Source: CAVDHB01 sp963608705 (GTDB lineage: Bacteria > Bacteroidota > Bacteroidia > Bacteroidales > Bacteroidaceae). Taken from it: a stretch of 38,521 nt of DNA. The first letter of the stretch is position 1. Every line of letters begins with the position of its first letter. The stretch covers positions 1 through 38,521 of the forward strand of contig CAVDHB010000063.1 of assembly GCA_963608705.1 (NCBI GenBank). Direction: 5' to 3'. Positions 14,125 through 22,539 of the stretch are shown here, piece after piece. The notes under the pieces were generated by a model. It did no database searches and was not told where the DNA came from. It saw nothing but the letters and a program-made list of their open reading frames with translations. Made by a program: the position numbers and the translations under genes.

Positions 14125-15795
14125 TTAGTACATCTTCGTGGAGGAAGAAGGCTTTTTGTCCGGCACCAGATAGCGATCGCCCGTGGCTTTGATGAGTTGT
14201 CTCAAGAATCGCTTGGGCGGATTGGGCTTGGAGGTCCTGCCTGTGAAGCGTCCTTCTTTGTATTCATGCACCATGTTGTCGTTGTAGCGCACGATGAGAT
14301 ACTCGCCGAACGCTTTCCAGCTGGCGGTGGCGCGCACGGCGGTGGTGTCGCTGTAATGGCTCAAGAAGGAGCGCAGGGAGTCGGCGGGAAGGGACATGGC
14401 TTGTTTTTCGATGGCTGGCTGGCGTTGGAAGAAGGCGTTTTCCGTGGCTTGTTGCTTGGCGGAGAACTCGTTTATCATCAAGCTCCAGCGGGGATAGACC
14501 ATGTTGGCCACCCAGTTGTAGACCCAGAAGGCGCTTTTCCAGTTGAGCTTGTTGGCGTCTGTGGTGGACTCGCTGTAGCATTCGGGCGACTTTTGCGTGC
14601 AGCAATACACCGGAGTATAGACCGACATCCCGGAGTCGTCCGCTCCCCACCATATCACTCCTCCTACAGGGTCGGGAAGCCAGCCGCGGCTTTGAGCCAC
14701 GAAGGTGTAAGAGGTTTGCATGGTGGCCGTGGGGCGTTCATGGAAATATTTTTTCCCGTCTACCTCGAACTGGAGGGGAGCCATGCGGGCCGGGCTTTGG
14801 AAAGGTCCGGCAGAGAGGTCTGCGGTCATGTCTAACGGTGTGCCTTCGTAGTGGTCTCTTAAATCGTTCATGAGCTGGGCGGCGGAGATTTTCCGGGAAG
14901 GTTTGATGTAAAGCGGAAGCCGCTTGTCGGTCTTCCCTTCTATATAAGGAAGAAAAGAATCAATGGCGTTGTCGTACTTCCTGAAGAAGCTCCATACTCT
15001 CGCGTCGCAGAAACGCTGCCGCTCGAATGTGAGCGGGCAGTATGCGGCGGAGAAGTCAAAGTCTTTGTCCTTGCCTTTGAAATAGCCTTTCTTCCGGGCG
15101 AAGGAAATCACGTCTTTAGAATAGAGGCAACGGCTCTTGTCTTTCAGGTCGAGCTTTTGGATGCGGCTGGTGTTGGCGTGCGCGCTGACGCAATCGTCGG
15201 GAATGCGTATGGCTGCCCACACCATGCCCTTGTCGTCCTTTCCCTTGCCTATCATCTCCATGAGCCATACCTCGTTCTTGTCAGCGATGGAGAAGCTTTC
15301 CCCTGTGCTGCTGTAGCCATAGCGGGAGGTGAGTTCGTCTATGACATGAATCGCCTCTCTGGCCGTTTTGGACCGTTGGAGCGCCAATACCATCAGCGTG
15401 CCATAGTCTATAAGCCCCTTTTGTCCGAACAGCTCTTTGCGTCCGTCAAAGGTGGTTTCTCCGATGGCCACTTGGTGCTCGTTCATGTAGCCGATGACGT
15501 TGTATGTCTCGGGAGCTTCGGGAATCTCCACGTTCTTTCCGATTTCCCAGTTGTAGAATTTACGCATAGTCCCCTTGGGATGTTTTCCCGCCGGGAAATG
15601 GTGCATGGGGCCTGCGTAGTTCCATGCGTCGCTATTATAGGAAATAAGGACAGAACCGTCCGCCGAAGCCTTTTTCCCCACAATGAAGTTTGTGCAGGCG
15701 TCGCTTCGGTCGGCGCGTGGAATGTAGTGTTGCGCGTTGGCTTGGCCTGTGTATAACAGTCCGCACAAGCCGATAAGGATAGTTTGAACGTTCAT
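14125..15795 (-). CDS. C69-family dipeptidase, secreted
   Basis: 556 residues. A short N-terminal signal peptide (MNVQTILIGLCGLLYTGQANA) points to the periplasm. It is followed by SDACTNFIVGKKASADGSVL, in which the cysteine at about residue 34 would be the N-terminal-type nucleophile of peptidase family C69 (dipeptidase A/acid-ceramidase fold). Other family segments are a VIGYMNEHQVAIGETTF strand, STGESFSIADKNEVWLMEMIG, WAAIRIPDDCVSAHANTSRI and the C-terminal VGGVIWWGADDSGMSVY. Bacteroidetes commonly carry several such secreted dipeptidases for peptide scavenging. It is the second gene after nadK on the same strand, 7 bp away, so probably co-transcribed. No signature terminator was found at its 3' end. 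Confidence 0.9.
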   Translation of the reverse strand: MNVQTILIGLCGLLYTGQANAQHYIPRADRSDACTNFIVGKKASADGSVLISYNSDAWNYAGPMHHFPAGKHPKGTMRKFYNWEIGKNVEIPEAPETYNVIGYMNEHQVAIGETTFDGRKELFGQKGLIDYGTLMVLALQRSKTAREAIHVIDELTSRYGYSSTGESFSIADKNEVWLMEMIGKGKDDKGMVWAAIRIPDDCVSAHANTSRIQKLDLKDKSRCLYSKDVISFARKKGYFKGKDKDFDFSAAYCPLTFERQRFCDARVWSFFRKYDNAIDSFLPYIEGKTDKRLPLYIKPSRKISAAQLMNDLRDHYEGTPLDMTADLSAGPFQSPARMAPLQFEVDGKKYFHERPTATMQTSYTFVAQSRGWLPDPVGGVIWWGADDSGMSVYTPVYCCTQKSPECYSESTTDANKLNWKSAFWVYNWVANMVYPRWSLMINEFSAKQQATENAFFQRQPAIEKQAMSLPADSLRSFLSHYSDTTAVRATASWKAFGEYLIVRYNDNMVHEYKEGRFTGRTSKPNPPKRFLRQLIKATGDRYLVPDKKPSSSTKMY

Positions 15796-15802
15796 GTGCT
15801 GG

Positions 15803-16708
15803 TTATGCGTTTGTTTCTGTTTGTAGGTTCACTCTCGGGTCGGCGCCCCACATCATCTTTTCCCGCAAGGTCTGGAAGAATTCTTTCTTTTCCCGCTGGA
15901 TGACCCGGATGGTGTAGGGGGCTTTTCGAATGGTCAGTTTGGTATGTTCGTGGCAGCTTTCGCTTCGTCCGTCCACCGCCACAAGGAAATCATGGCTGCG
16001 GCTTTCTACATCCAGCGTGATTTCCACATTGTCTTTCATGACTATCGGACGAATGTTCAGGCTGTGGGGCGCCACGGGGGAAAGCACAAGGTTTCCACTT
16101 CCGGGAGTCATGATAGGACCTCCCACGCTTAACGAATAAGCGGTGGAGCCAGTAGGCGTGGAGACTATCAGCCCATCGCATTGATAAGTGACAAGGTAAT
16201 CTCCGTTGATGGCCGTGTGAATGGATATCATGGAGGAAATGTCGTGTTTCAGTACGGCTATCTCGTTGAGCGCAAAGGGGTAAAGACTGAGTTGTCTCCC
16301 TTCAGTCTCCACTTCAAGTACGGCTCTTTCCTCGATTCGGTAGTGTCCTTCCAGCAGATGTTCCAATGTGGTGTCTAAATTCTCCGCATTCACATCGGCA
16401 AGGAAACCGAGTCTTCCCATGTTCACCCCCATGATGGGGATGTGCTTGCTTCGCACATAACTGGCGGCTTTCAGAAAAGTCCCGTCGCCTCCGATGCTCA
16501 GCGCCAAGTCAGCCTGGAAATTCTCTTTCTCGAAGATAGTGGCGCCTTCCATCGAGAAATTCAGTACGGATTTCAGAAATTCTCCGTATTCCTTTTCGAT
16601 GGCGAGTCGCATCCCATGGCGGTGGATACTGTCTATAATCATCTGTATCCGTGTGGATTTCTTCTGCTGGTAAGAGTTGCCGAAGAGGGCTATGGTAAAT
16701 GGAGCCAT
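15803..16708 (-). CDS. nadK: NAD kinase
   Basis: ATP-dependent phosphorylation of NAD to NADP in the cytosol. 301 residues from ATG 16708; an in-frame extension to 16747 lacks support and would cross the predicted leader. Diagnostic motifs are SIGGDGTFLKAA (GGDG loop near residue 73), the AxxGxLGF-like NMGRLGFLADV, LNEIAVLKHD, and the STPTGSTAYSLSVGGP nucleotide/substrate segment, followed by LSPVAPHSLNIRPIVM. The order and spacing match bacterial PpnK. It leads a two-gene transcription unit with the C69 dipeptidase and is divergent from pdxJ, sharing a 152-bp promoter region. Confidence 0.95.
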   Translation of the reverse strand: MAPFTIALFGNSYQQKKSTRIQMIIDSIHRHGMRLAIEKEYGEFLKSVLNFSMEGATIFEKENFQADLALSIGGDGTFLKAASYVRSKHIPIMGVNMGRLGFLADVNAENLDTTLEHLLEGHYRIEERAVLEVETEGRQLSLYPFALNEIAVLKHDISSMISIHTAINGDYLVTYQCDGLIVSTPTGSTAYSLSVGGPIMTPGSGNLVLSPVAPHSLNIRPIVMKDNVEITLDVESRSHDFLVAVDGRSESCHEHTKLTIRKAPYTIRVIQREKKEFFQTLREKMMWGADPRVNLQTETNA

Positions 16709-16774
16709 GTTCTTTCTTTGTTTAATTAATACTATAAATCCACGCACGGAAGCAGGATATGTCTTATTTATCCG

Positions 16775-16805
16775 TATTTTTGCAAGTGCGTGTACTGCAA
16801 AATTA
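16775..16805. promoter_or_regulatory. Divergent -7 elements for pdxJ (+) and nadK (-)
   Basis: On the plus strand TATTTTTG (16775-16782) precedes pdxJ by 78 bp. On the minus strand TAATTTTG (16798-16805) precedes nadK by 89 bp. Both match TAnnTTTG exactly but lack good -33 partners at the usual distance. The two face away from each other and overlap in extent, so the promoters may compete. Confidence 0.45.
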
Positions 16806-16860
16806 CTACTTTTCTGCGGATACTGTTTCAGTTAGGATATAAAAATAAGAATAAATAAGA

Positions 16861-17577
16861 ATGACGAAACTGAGTGTGAACATTAACAAGGTGGCCACTC
16901 TTCGCAATGCGAGAGGCGGCAACAACCCCGATGTGGAGAAAGTGGCTCTTGATTGTGAACGGTTTGGGGCGGACGGCATCACGGTGCATCCGCGTCCGGA
17001 TGAACGGCATATCCGCTACAAGGATGTGCTGGAGCTGAAACCGATCTTGAAAACGGAGTTTAATATTGAAGGCTATCCTTGCGACAAGTTCATCGAGCTG
17101 GTGCTGCGGGTAAAGCCCACACAAGTGACGCTTGTGCCGGACGCACCCGGACAGCTGACATCCAACCATGGATGGAACACAAAGGAGAATCTTGATTTCT
17201 TGACGGACTTGACGACTCGTTTCGCTGCGGAGGGTATCCGCACATCTCTGTTCGTGGATGCCGACAAGGAAATGGTCTCTTATGCGGCCAAAGCTGGCGC
17301 AGACAGGGTGGAGCTGTACACGGGGCCTTACGCCGAGGCGTACAAGGAAGATCCTGAGAAAGCGATAATGCCTTTCGTCGAGGCGGCTGAGGCAGCCCGG
17401 AATGAGGGGCTCGGATTGAATGGCGGACATGACTTGAGCTTGGAGAACTTGAAGTTCTTCCACGACCGCATTTCATGGGTGGACGAGGTGAGTATAGGCC
17501 ATGCGCTGATTTGCGATGCGTTGTACATGGGGCTGGAAGCTGCCGTCAAGGCGTATAAGAAATGTTTAAACCGTTAA
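16861..17577 (+). CDS. pdxJ: Pyridoxine 5'-phosphate synthase
   Basis: TIM-barrel enzyme that condenses DXP with 3-amino-2-oxopropyl phosphate to pyridoxine 5'-phosphate, the last ring-forming step of DXP-dependent vitamin B6 synthesis. 238 residues, standard length. Landmarks are LSVNINKVATLRNARGG at the N-terminus, GADGITVHPRPDERHI with the phosphate-contacting residues, QVTLVPDAPGQLTSNHGW, VELYTGPYAEAY and a C-terminal LNGGHDLSLENL followed by VSIGHALICDALYMG. The last gap is only 6 bp to the DJ-1 gene, so pdxJ leads an operon-like run with that gene, ispD and recG. Its DXP substrate is made by dxs 9 kb upstream. Confidence 0.97.
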   Translation: MTKLSVNINKVATLRNARGGNNPDVEKVALDCERFGADGITVHPRPDERHIRYKDVLELKPILKTEFNIEGYPCDKFIELVLRVKPTQVTLVPDAPGQLTSNHGWNTKENLDFLTDLTTRFAAEGIRTSLFVDADKEMVSYAAKAGADRVELYTGPYAEAYKEDPEKAIMPFVEAAEAARNEGLGLNGGHDLSLENLKFFHDRISWVDEVSIGHALICDALYMGLEAAVKAYKKCLNR

Positions 17578-17583
17578 TATAAT

Positions 17584-18144
17584 ATGGGAACTATTTATGT
17601 GTTTTTAGCCGAGGGCTTTGAGGAAACAGAAGCCTTGGCGCCAGTGGATATTATCCGCCGGGCTGGTTTGCAGGTGAAGACGGTCTCTATGACCGGGGAT
17701 TTGCTGGTGACTTCCAGCCATCAGGTGAAGATTCAGGCGGATGTGCTTTTCGAGAAAGCGGATTTCAGTGACTTGTCCATGATTTTCTTGCCCGGAGGAC
17801 TGCCCGGCGCCACAAACCTGGATGCGCACAAAGGATTGCACGACTTGATTGAGAAGAGTTATAAGGAAGGTAAGCTCTTGTCCGCCATTTGCGCAGGGCC
17901 GATGGTTTATGGAAACATGGGGCTGCTCAAAGGACGCAAGGCTACCTGCTATCCGGGATTCGACAAGTATCTGGAAGGTGCTGACTATACCGCCGCGTTG
18001 GTGCAGCTTGACGGTCCGTTCACTACAGGCAAAGGTCCGGCGGCCAGTATGCCGATAGGCTATGCCATCGTGGAACGCTTCTTGGGTAAGGAGAAAGTGG
18101 CCGAGTTGAAAGCGGGCATGTTGTTTAACGACCTTGTGAAATGA
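17584..18144 (+). CDS. DJ-1/PfpI family protein
   Basis: 186 residues, with the fold and motifs of the DJ-1/YajL branch: FLAEGFEETEALAPVDIIRR near the N-terminus with the conserved glutamate, MIFLPGGLPGATNL, and the nucleophile elbow SAICAGPMVYG, whose cysteine is at about residue 101. Members have been described as chaperones, glyoxalases or protein deglycases; which applies here cannot be told from sequence. Its stop overlaps the ispD start as ATGA, indicating translational coupling. It sits 6 bp after pdxJ. The combination with vitamin B6 and isoprenoid genes is a genomic convenience rather than a known pathway. Confidence 0.92.
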   Translation: MGTIYVFLAEGFEETEALAPVDIIRRAGLQVKTVSMTGDLLVTSSHQVKIQADVLFEKADFSDLSMIFLPGGLPGATNLDAHKGLHDLIEKSYKEGKLLSAICAGPMVYGNMGLLKGRKATCYPGFDKYLEGADYTAALVQLDGPFTTGKGPAASMPIGYAIVERFLGKEKVAELKAGMLFNDLVK

Positions 18145-18824
18145 AAAAGAGTGTCGTTATCGTAGCGGGCGGAAAGGGCTTGCGCATGGGAGGAGAAGTG
18201 CCTAAGCAATTTCTCCCCATAGGTGGCAAACCTGTGCTGATGCGGACTGTGGAGCAGTTCAAAAAGTACGACCCCTCTATGATAGTGGTGCTTGTGTTAC
18301 CTAAGACGCAGAAAGCGTACTGGGACGACTTATGCCGCAAGTATGCTTTCCCCGTCTCTTTTTTATGGGCGGAAGGAGGGGACACACGCTTCGCTTCCGT
18401 GAAGAACGGGCTAAACCGTTTGTGTGAGGAAATCGGGGAGGAGACTGTGTTGGTGGGTGTGCATGACGGAGTGCGTCCGTTTGTGTCGTTGGACACCATT
18501 CGCAGATGTTATGAGACTGCCGCTCAAAAGGGCGGTGCCGTGCCTGTGCTTCCTTTGGTGGATTCTGTTCGGGAAGAAACGCCGGACGGCCGAAGCCGGG
18601 CTGTGGACCGTTCTCGTTATCGGGCGGTGCAGACTCCGCAAGTCTTCCGTTCAGACATATTCAAGAAGGCTTATGCGCAGCCCTATTCTTCACTCTTCAC
18701 CGATGACGCTTCCGTGGTGGAAAGCGGCGGGTTTCCTCTGACGCTGGTGGAGGGAAACCGGGAGAACATAAAGTTGACTACCCCTTTTGATCTTCGGGTG
18801 GCCGAGGCTCTTCTCAATGAATGA
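18141..18824 (+). CDS. ispD: 2-C-methyl-D-erythritol 4-phosphate cytidylyltransferase
   Basis: Third enzyme of the MEP pathway, forming CDP-methylerythritol from methylerythritol phosphate and CTP. 227 residues. The nucleotide-binding N-terminus VIVAGGKGLRMGGEVPKQF, GGKPVLMRT, the GDTRFASVKNGL loop, VHDGVRPFV and the TPQVF...DDASVVE segment match IspD throughout. VAGGKG replaces the usual VAAGxG, a minor variation. It overlaps the DJ-1 gene by 4 bp (ATGA) and is followed after 3 bp by recG, so it is inside one transcription unit. Together with dxs it gives the window two non-adjacent MEP-pathway genes. Confidence 0.95.
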   Translation: MKKSVVIVAGGKGLRMGGEVPKQFLPIGGKPVLMRTVEQFKKYDPSMIVVLVLPKTQKAYWDDLCRKYAFPVSFLWAEGGDTRFASVKNGLNRLCEEIGEETVLVGVHDGVRPFVSLDTIRRCYETAAQKGGAVPVLPLVDSVREETPDGRSRAVDRSRYRAVQTPQVFRSDIFKKAYAQPYSSLFTDDASVVESGGFPLTLVEGNRENIKLTTPFDLRVAEALLNE

Positions 18825-18827
18825 CGA

Positions 18828-20936
18828 ATGTTCAATCTCTTTACGCAGGATATAAAGTATCTGAAAGGAGTCGGTCCGAACAGGGCTGAACTGTTGGGGA
18901 CGGAGATGAAAATCTTCTCTGTCCGGGATTTGCTGTACACCGTGCCGAGCAAGTATGTGGACAGAAGCCGAATCTACCGTATCGACGAGATTGACGGCAA
19001 TATGCCCTATATCCAGCTGAAGGGATATATTTTAAGTTTTGAGACGATAGGAGAGGGCGCTAAACGGCGGCTTGTCGCTCATTTCACGGATGATACCGGC
19101 GTGGTGGACTTGGTATGGTTTCAGGGAATCAAGTATGCCATGGGACATTATCCCGTGGGAAAGCGGTTTGTGGTGTTCGGGAAGCCTTCCGTCTTTGGCC
19201 AGCGTGTCAATGTGGTGCATCCCGAGATGGAGGAAGAGTCGCTTTACACTGCTTCGCCAACGGCTGAGAGTGGTTTGCAGCCATGTTATGCTGTAACAGA
19301 GAAGATGAAACGGAGAGGATTGACTTCCCGCTCTTTTGAGAAACTGATTCAGCATGTCTTTTCTTCCTTAGAGGGAGTCACTATTCCTGAGAGTCTTCCT
19401 CCTTATTTAATAGAAGAGCATCATCTCATGCCGCTGACAGAGGCGTTGCATGAGATTCACTATCCGCAGTCGCAGGTGTCTTTGCGCAAGGCGCAGCTCC
19501 GCCTTAAATTCGAGGAACTGCTGTATGTGCAGCTTGCCATCGTGCGCTATATGAACGACCGCCGCAGGCAATACCGTGGCTTTGTCTTCTCCCGTATAGG
19601 CGATATTTTCAACACCTTTTACCGGGAGCATCTTCCGTTTGCCTTGACCGGAGCGCAGAAACGGGTGATAAAAGAGATAAGAAACGATGTGCGCAGCGGA
19701 AAGCAGATGAACCGCCTGTTGCAGGGAGATGTGGGAAGCGGAAAGACGTTGGTGGCTTTGATGAGTATGCTCATCGCGCTGGACAACGGCTTCCAGGCGT
19801 GCATCGTGGCGCCCACGGAAATCCTGGCTGAGCAGCATCTACAGACGCTTTCGGAAATGCTGAAGGGTATGGACGTGCGAGTGGAGCTTCTCACGGGACT
19901 GGTGAAAGGGAAAAAGAGAGAGGCTGTGTTGCAGGGACTTTTAAACGGAGAGGTGCAGATACTGGTGGGTACCCATGCGGTGTTCGAGGACACGGTGAAG
20001 TTTGCCTCGCTGGGGTTGGCCGTGATAGACGAGCAGCACCGTTTCGGTGTGGAGCAAAGGGCGAAACTCTGGGCGAAAAACGTCAATCCTCCGCATATAT
20101 TGGTCATGACGGCCACTCCTATACCTCGCACGTTGGCTATGACGGTGTACGGTGATTTGGAAGTGTCGGTCATCGACGAGCTTCCGCCAGGCAGGAAACC
20201 CGTGCGGACGATTCATGCGTTCGATAACAATCTCTCAGGGGTGTACGCTTCCATTCGCACGCAGTTGAAAGAGGGCAGACAGGTGTATTTTGTCTTCCCT
20301 TTGATTAAGGAGAGCGAAAAGTCCGACTTGAAAAACTTGGAAGAGGGTTATGAGCAGATTAAAGCGTCTTTCCCTGGTTTTCAAGTGGGTAAAGTGCACG
20401 GTAAGATGAAGCCCTCAGAGAAAGATGAGGAGATGGGGCGTTTCCTCCGCAAGGAGACGCAGATTCTTGTGGCCACCACCGTGATTGAGGTAGGAGTGAA
20501 TGTGCCGAATGCGTCAGTCATGGTGATTGAGAACGCTGACCGCTTCGGATTGGCTCAGCTTCACCAACTCCGTGGACGGGTGGGAAGAGGGGCGGACCAG
20601 TCTTATTGCATTTTGGTTACAGGCTTCAAACTTTCCAAGGACACTCGTCAGCGGTTGGACATCATGACGCAGACGAACGACGGGTTCGAGATAGCGGAGG
20701 CTGATTTGAAACTCCGTGGACCGGGCGACCTCGAAGGCACGCAGCAGAGTGGCATCGCCTTCGATTTGAGGGTGGCGAATGTGGTGAGGGATAGTCAACT
20801 TTTAGGATATGTGAGGGAGGTGGCTAAAAAGGTGATAAAAGACGACCCCGAAGAGCGGAATCCGGCCAATGCGGTCTTGTGGCAGCAGCTGGATTTGTTA
20901 AAAAAGAACCGTACGAACTGGGCGGCAATATCGTAG
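18828..20936 (+). CDS. recG: ATP-dependent DNA helicase RecG
   Basis: 702 residues. The N-terminal wedge/OB domain (about 60-160; YIQLKGYILSFETIG, VVDLVWFQGIKYAMG) precedes an SF2 motor with Walker A LLQGDVGSGKTLVALMSM, VAPTEILAEQH, a DEQH version of motif II in AVIDEQHRFGVEQR, MTATPIPRTLAMT, and motifs V/VI in ATTVIEVGVNVPNAS and QLHQLRGRVGRG. RecG regresses stalled forks and processes Holliday and D-loop structures during repair. Length and all motifs are normal. It begins 3 bp after ispD. About 220 bp of intergenic DNA follow; they hold the M23 promoter but no obvious terminator. Confidence 0.98.
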   Translation: MFNLFTQDIKYLKGVGPNRAELLGTEMKIFSVRDLLYTVPSKYVDRSRIYRIDEIDGNMPYIQLKGYILSFETIGEGAKRRLVAHFTDDTGVVDLVWFQGIKYAMGHYPVGKRFVVFGKPSVFGQRVNVVHPEMEEESLYTASPTAESGLQPCYAVTEKMKRRGLTSRSFEKLIQHVFSSLEGVTIPESLPPYLIEEHHLMPLTEALHEIHYPQSQVSLRKAQLRLKFEELLYVQLAIVRYMNDRRRQYRGFVFSRIGDIFNTFYREHLPFALTGAQKRVIKEIRNDVRSGKQMNRLLQGDVGSGKTLVALMSMLIALDNGFQACIVAPTEILAEQHLQTLSEMLKGMDVRVELLTGLVKGKKREAVLQGLLNGEVQILVGTHAVFEDTVKFASLGLAVIDEQHRFGVEQRAKLWAKNVNPPHILVMTATPIPRTLAMTVYGDLEVSVIDELPPGRKPVRTIHAFDNNLSGVYASIRTQLKEGRQVYFVFPLIKESEKSDLKNLEEGYEQIKASFPGFQVGKVHGKMKPSEKDEEMGRFLRKETQILVATTVIEVGVNVPNASVMVIENADRFGLAQLHQLRGRVGRGADQSYCILVTGFKLSKDTRQRLDIMTQTNDGFEIAEADLKLRGPGDLEGTQQSGIAFDLRVANVVRDSQLLGYVREVAKKVIKDDPEERNPANAVLWQQLDLLKKNRTNWAAIS

Positions 20937-21063
20937 ATGGCGTTAAAAACATTAGTATGCTGCATAGCATAACATCCGCTGAAATCCTTTGAACATAGTG
21001 GATTCAGAGGCTGTCCTAAATATTTATACTTATCCCAATATCTCTAAATATGGTTAATCTCTA

Positions 21064-21094
21064 TTGCTTATATTACTGGATTTTAATAACTTTG
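21064..21094 (+). promoter_or_regulatory. Promoter of the M23/LysM peptidase gene
   Basis: TTG at 21064-21066 is separated by 20 bp from TAACTTTG at 21087-21094, a perfect -7 element. The predicted transcription start is near 21100, giving a leader of about 58 nt before ATG 21159. Confidence 0.7.
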
Positions 21095-21158
21095 CTGTCA
21101 GTTATTGAGGTAAAGAAAGGACATGGTGGCATGTCTTTCGGTATAAAATCTAAAGATA

Positions 21159-22055
21159 ATGATAAGAAGACATATACGGAAATATATAACTGGTCTGTTT
21201 TTGTGTGTGGTGAGTTTGGGCAGTGTGCAAGCGCAGGATTTGCTGGCAAGCCGCGCACCGATAGACAGGACGATGAAGACTATCGACCCGGTGATTCTGA
21301 GACAGATTATTGAGACGGAGCAATCCCAGTACCCTGCTTACAGCCTTTATCCTGAATGGAGCAACAAATATGCGCACGCTTACCGTAATATTAAGATTCC
21401 CGACAATTTCAAGATTGACCTGCGAGGTTTCAGTATGCCTACTCCCAGCCGCCGTATTACTTCCAATTACGGCTACCGTGCGTCTTTCGGACGTATGCAC
21501 AAGGGACTGGACGTGAAAGTCTATACGGGCGACACCATTTATTCCGCTTTCAGCGGGAAGGTGAGAGTGGTGCGCTATGAGGCGAGAGGCTATGGAAACT
21601 ATGTGGTGATTCGCCACAATAACGGACTGGAGACCATTTACGGACATTTGTCCAAACAGCTGGTGCGGGAAAATCAGTATGTACGTTCGGGTGAGCCGAT
21701 TGGACTGGGAGGAAGCACGGGGCGTTCCACCGGTTCACATCTGCATTTCGAGGTTCGTTTCCTGGGAGAGGCCATTGACCCGAGAAAGGTCTTCGATTTT
21801 CCGAACCAGGACATAGTTTCCGACTTCTATGTGTTCCGTAAGCACGAGTTTGACCAGATGGTGGCTCGTCAGGCAGACCACGACAACAATCCCGCCACTA
21901 CGGCCACAGGACCAAGTTTCTATAAAGTCAAACAAGGCGAGACGCTGTACAGCATAGCCCGCAAATATAACACCAGTGTGCAGATGCTGCGTGAACTGAA
22001 CCGTCTGAATGGCAGCATGAAAGTGTTCCCAGGACAGATAATACGGTATAATTAA
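21159..22055 (+). CDS. Secreted M23-family metallopeptidase with LysM domain
   Basis: 298 residues. A signal peptide (residues 1-25, ending SVQAQ) is followed by a LytM/M23 catalytic domain with the zinc-binding pattern H114-x3-D118 (MHKGLD) and the H194-L-H196 motif in SHLHFEVR. GYGNYVVIRHNNGLETIYGH is typical of the fold. A LysM repeat closes the protein (about 251-296; YKVKQGETLYSIARKYNTS). Enzymes of this type cleave peptide cross-links of peptidoglycan or act as activators of amidases; all metal ligands appear present, so an active endopeptidase is plausible. It has its own promoter and lies between recG and the thiamin operon. Confidence 0.93.
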   Translation: MIRRHIRKYITGLFLCVVSLGSVQAQDLLASRAPIDRTMKTIDPVILRQIIETEQSQYPAYSLYPEWSNKYAHAYRNIKIPDNFKIDLRGFSMPTPSRRITSNYGYRASFGRMHKGLDVKVYTGDTIYSAFSGKVRVVRYEARGYGNYVVIRHNNGLETIYGHLSKQLVRENQYVRSGEPIGLGGSTGRSTGSHLHFEVRFLGEAIDPRKVFDFPNQDIVSDFYVFRKHEFDQMVARQADHDNNPATTATGPSFYKVKQGETLYSIARKYNTSVQMLRELNRLNGSMKVFPGQIIRYN

Positions 22056-22078
22056 ATAGTTAGTACATAAAGTAATTT

Positions 22079-22106
22079 GTAGAGACGCGATTAATTGCGT
22101 CTCTAC
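22079..22106. repeat. 28-bp palindromic repeat, family 1
   Basis: GTAGAGACGCGATTAATTGC followed by GTCTCTAC differs from the perfect palindrome at 12439 by a single base. It is placed 23 bp after the M23 stop codon and before the thiamin promoter. Confidence 0.9.
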
Positions 22107-22143
22107 TTAGCAACTACTAAAAATCGCTAATAAACGCTGTGCG

Positions 22144-22177
22144 TTGTGGGCGATTTCTTTTTTTTATTCTATCTTTG
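22144..22177 (+). promoter_or_regulatory. Promoter of the thiamin operon
   Basis: TATCTTTG at 22170-22177 is an exact -7 element just upstream of the riboswitch. A TTG at 22144-22146 is 23 bp away, longer than the usual 20. The position is right for a transcript that starts at the riboswitch's 5' end. Confidence 0.55.
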
Positions 22178-22187
22178 GTGGTATAAT

Positions 22188-22267
22188 GTGCAAAGGGGTG
22201 CCCTTCAGCAGGGCTGAGATTATACCCTAAGAACCTGATACAGTTAGTACTGTCGTAGGAATTGGAT
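22188..22267 (+). ncRNA. TPP riboswitch (THI element)
   Basis: The diagnostic THI-box pieces are present in order: GGGGTGCCC, a GGGCTGAGAT segment, ATACCC, GAACCTGATACAGTTAGTAC and the closing GTCGTAGGAA. It binds thiamin diphosphate and lies directly upstream of thiS, so it should switch off the thiSEGCH operon when the cofactor is plentiful. A CGAAAG/CTTTCG stem at 22285-22305 lies between the aptamer and thiS and may be part of the expression platform. It is not followed by a clear U-run, so control could be at translation. Confidence 0.95.
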
Positions 22268-22338
22268 ATTTTAAAACCACACCGCCGAAAGGATTTTCCT
22301 CTTTCGTACATTTTCGTATTAAATTGTTTTATAAATGT

Positions 22339-22536
22339 ATGAAAGTAAAAGTAAATAACAAGGATGTAGAGACTGAAGCCTGCGACATGCTGGCACTTTC
22401 TTGTCAGTTGAATCTGCCAGAAAAGGGGATTGCCGTGGCTGTGAATCAGCAAATGGTACCTCGGGAGGAATGGGATGAATGTGCTTTGAAAGAGGGGGAT
22501 GACATCCTTATTATCAAAGCGGTGTGTGGAGGTTAA
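22339..22536 (+). CDS. thiS: Thiamin sulfur-carrier protein ThiS
   Basis: 65 residues from ATG 22339; a TTG at 22324 is in frame but unneeded. It is a ubiquitin-like carrier whose C-terminal Gly-Gly (KAVCGG) is adenylated and thiocarboxylated to donate sulfur to the thiazole ring made by ThiG. The short length, the GDDILIIKAVCGG ending and the position as first gene after the TPP riboswitch fit ThiS well. thiE starts 3 bp after its stop. The activating enzyme ThiF is not encoded in this operon, which is discussed as a finding. Confidence 0.93.
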   Translation: MKVKVNNKDVETEACDMLALSCQLNLPEKGIAVAVNQQMVPREEWDECALKEGDDILIIKAVCGG

Positions 22537-22539
22537 GCC

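Noticed and set aside
21050..21313. 87-residue frame overlapping the start of the M23 peptidase
   Set aside because: It lies in a different frame from a gene with a clear signal peptide and M23 motifs, and it begins upstream of the M23 promoter's -33 element.
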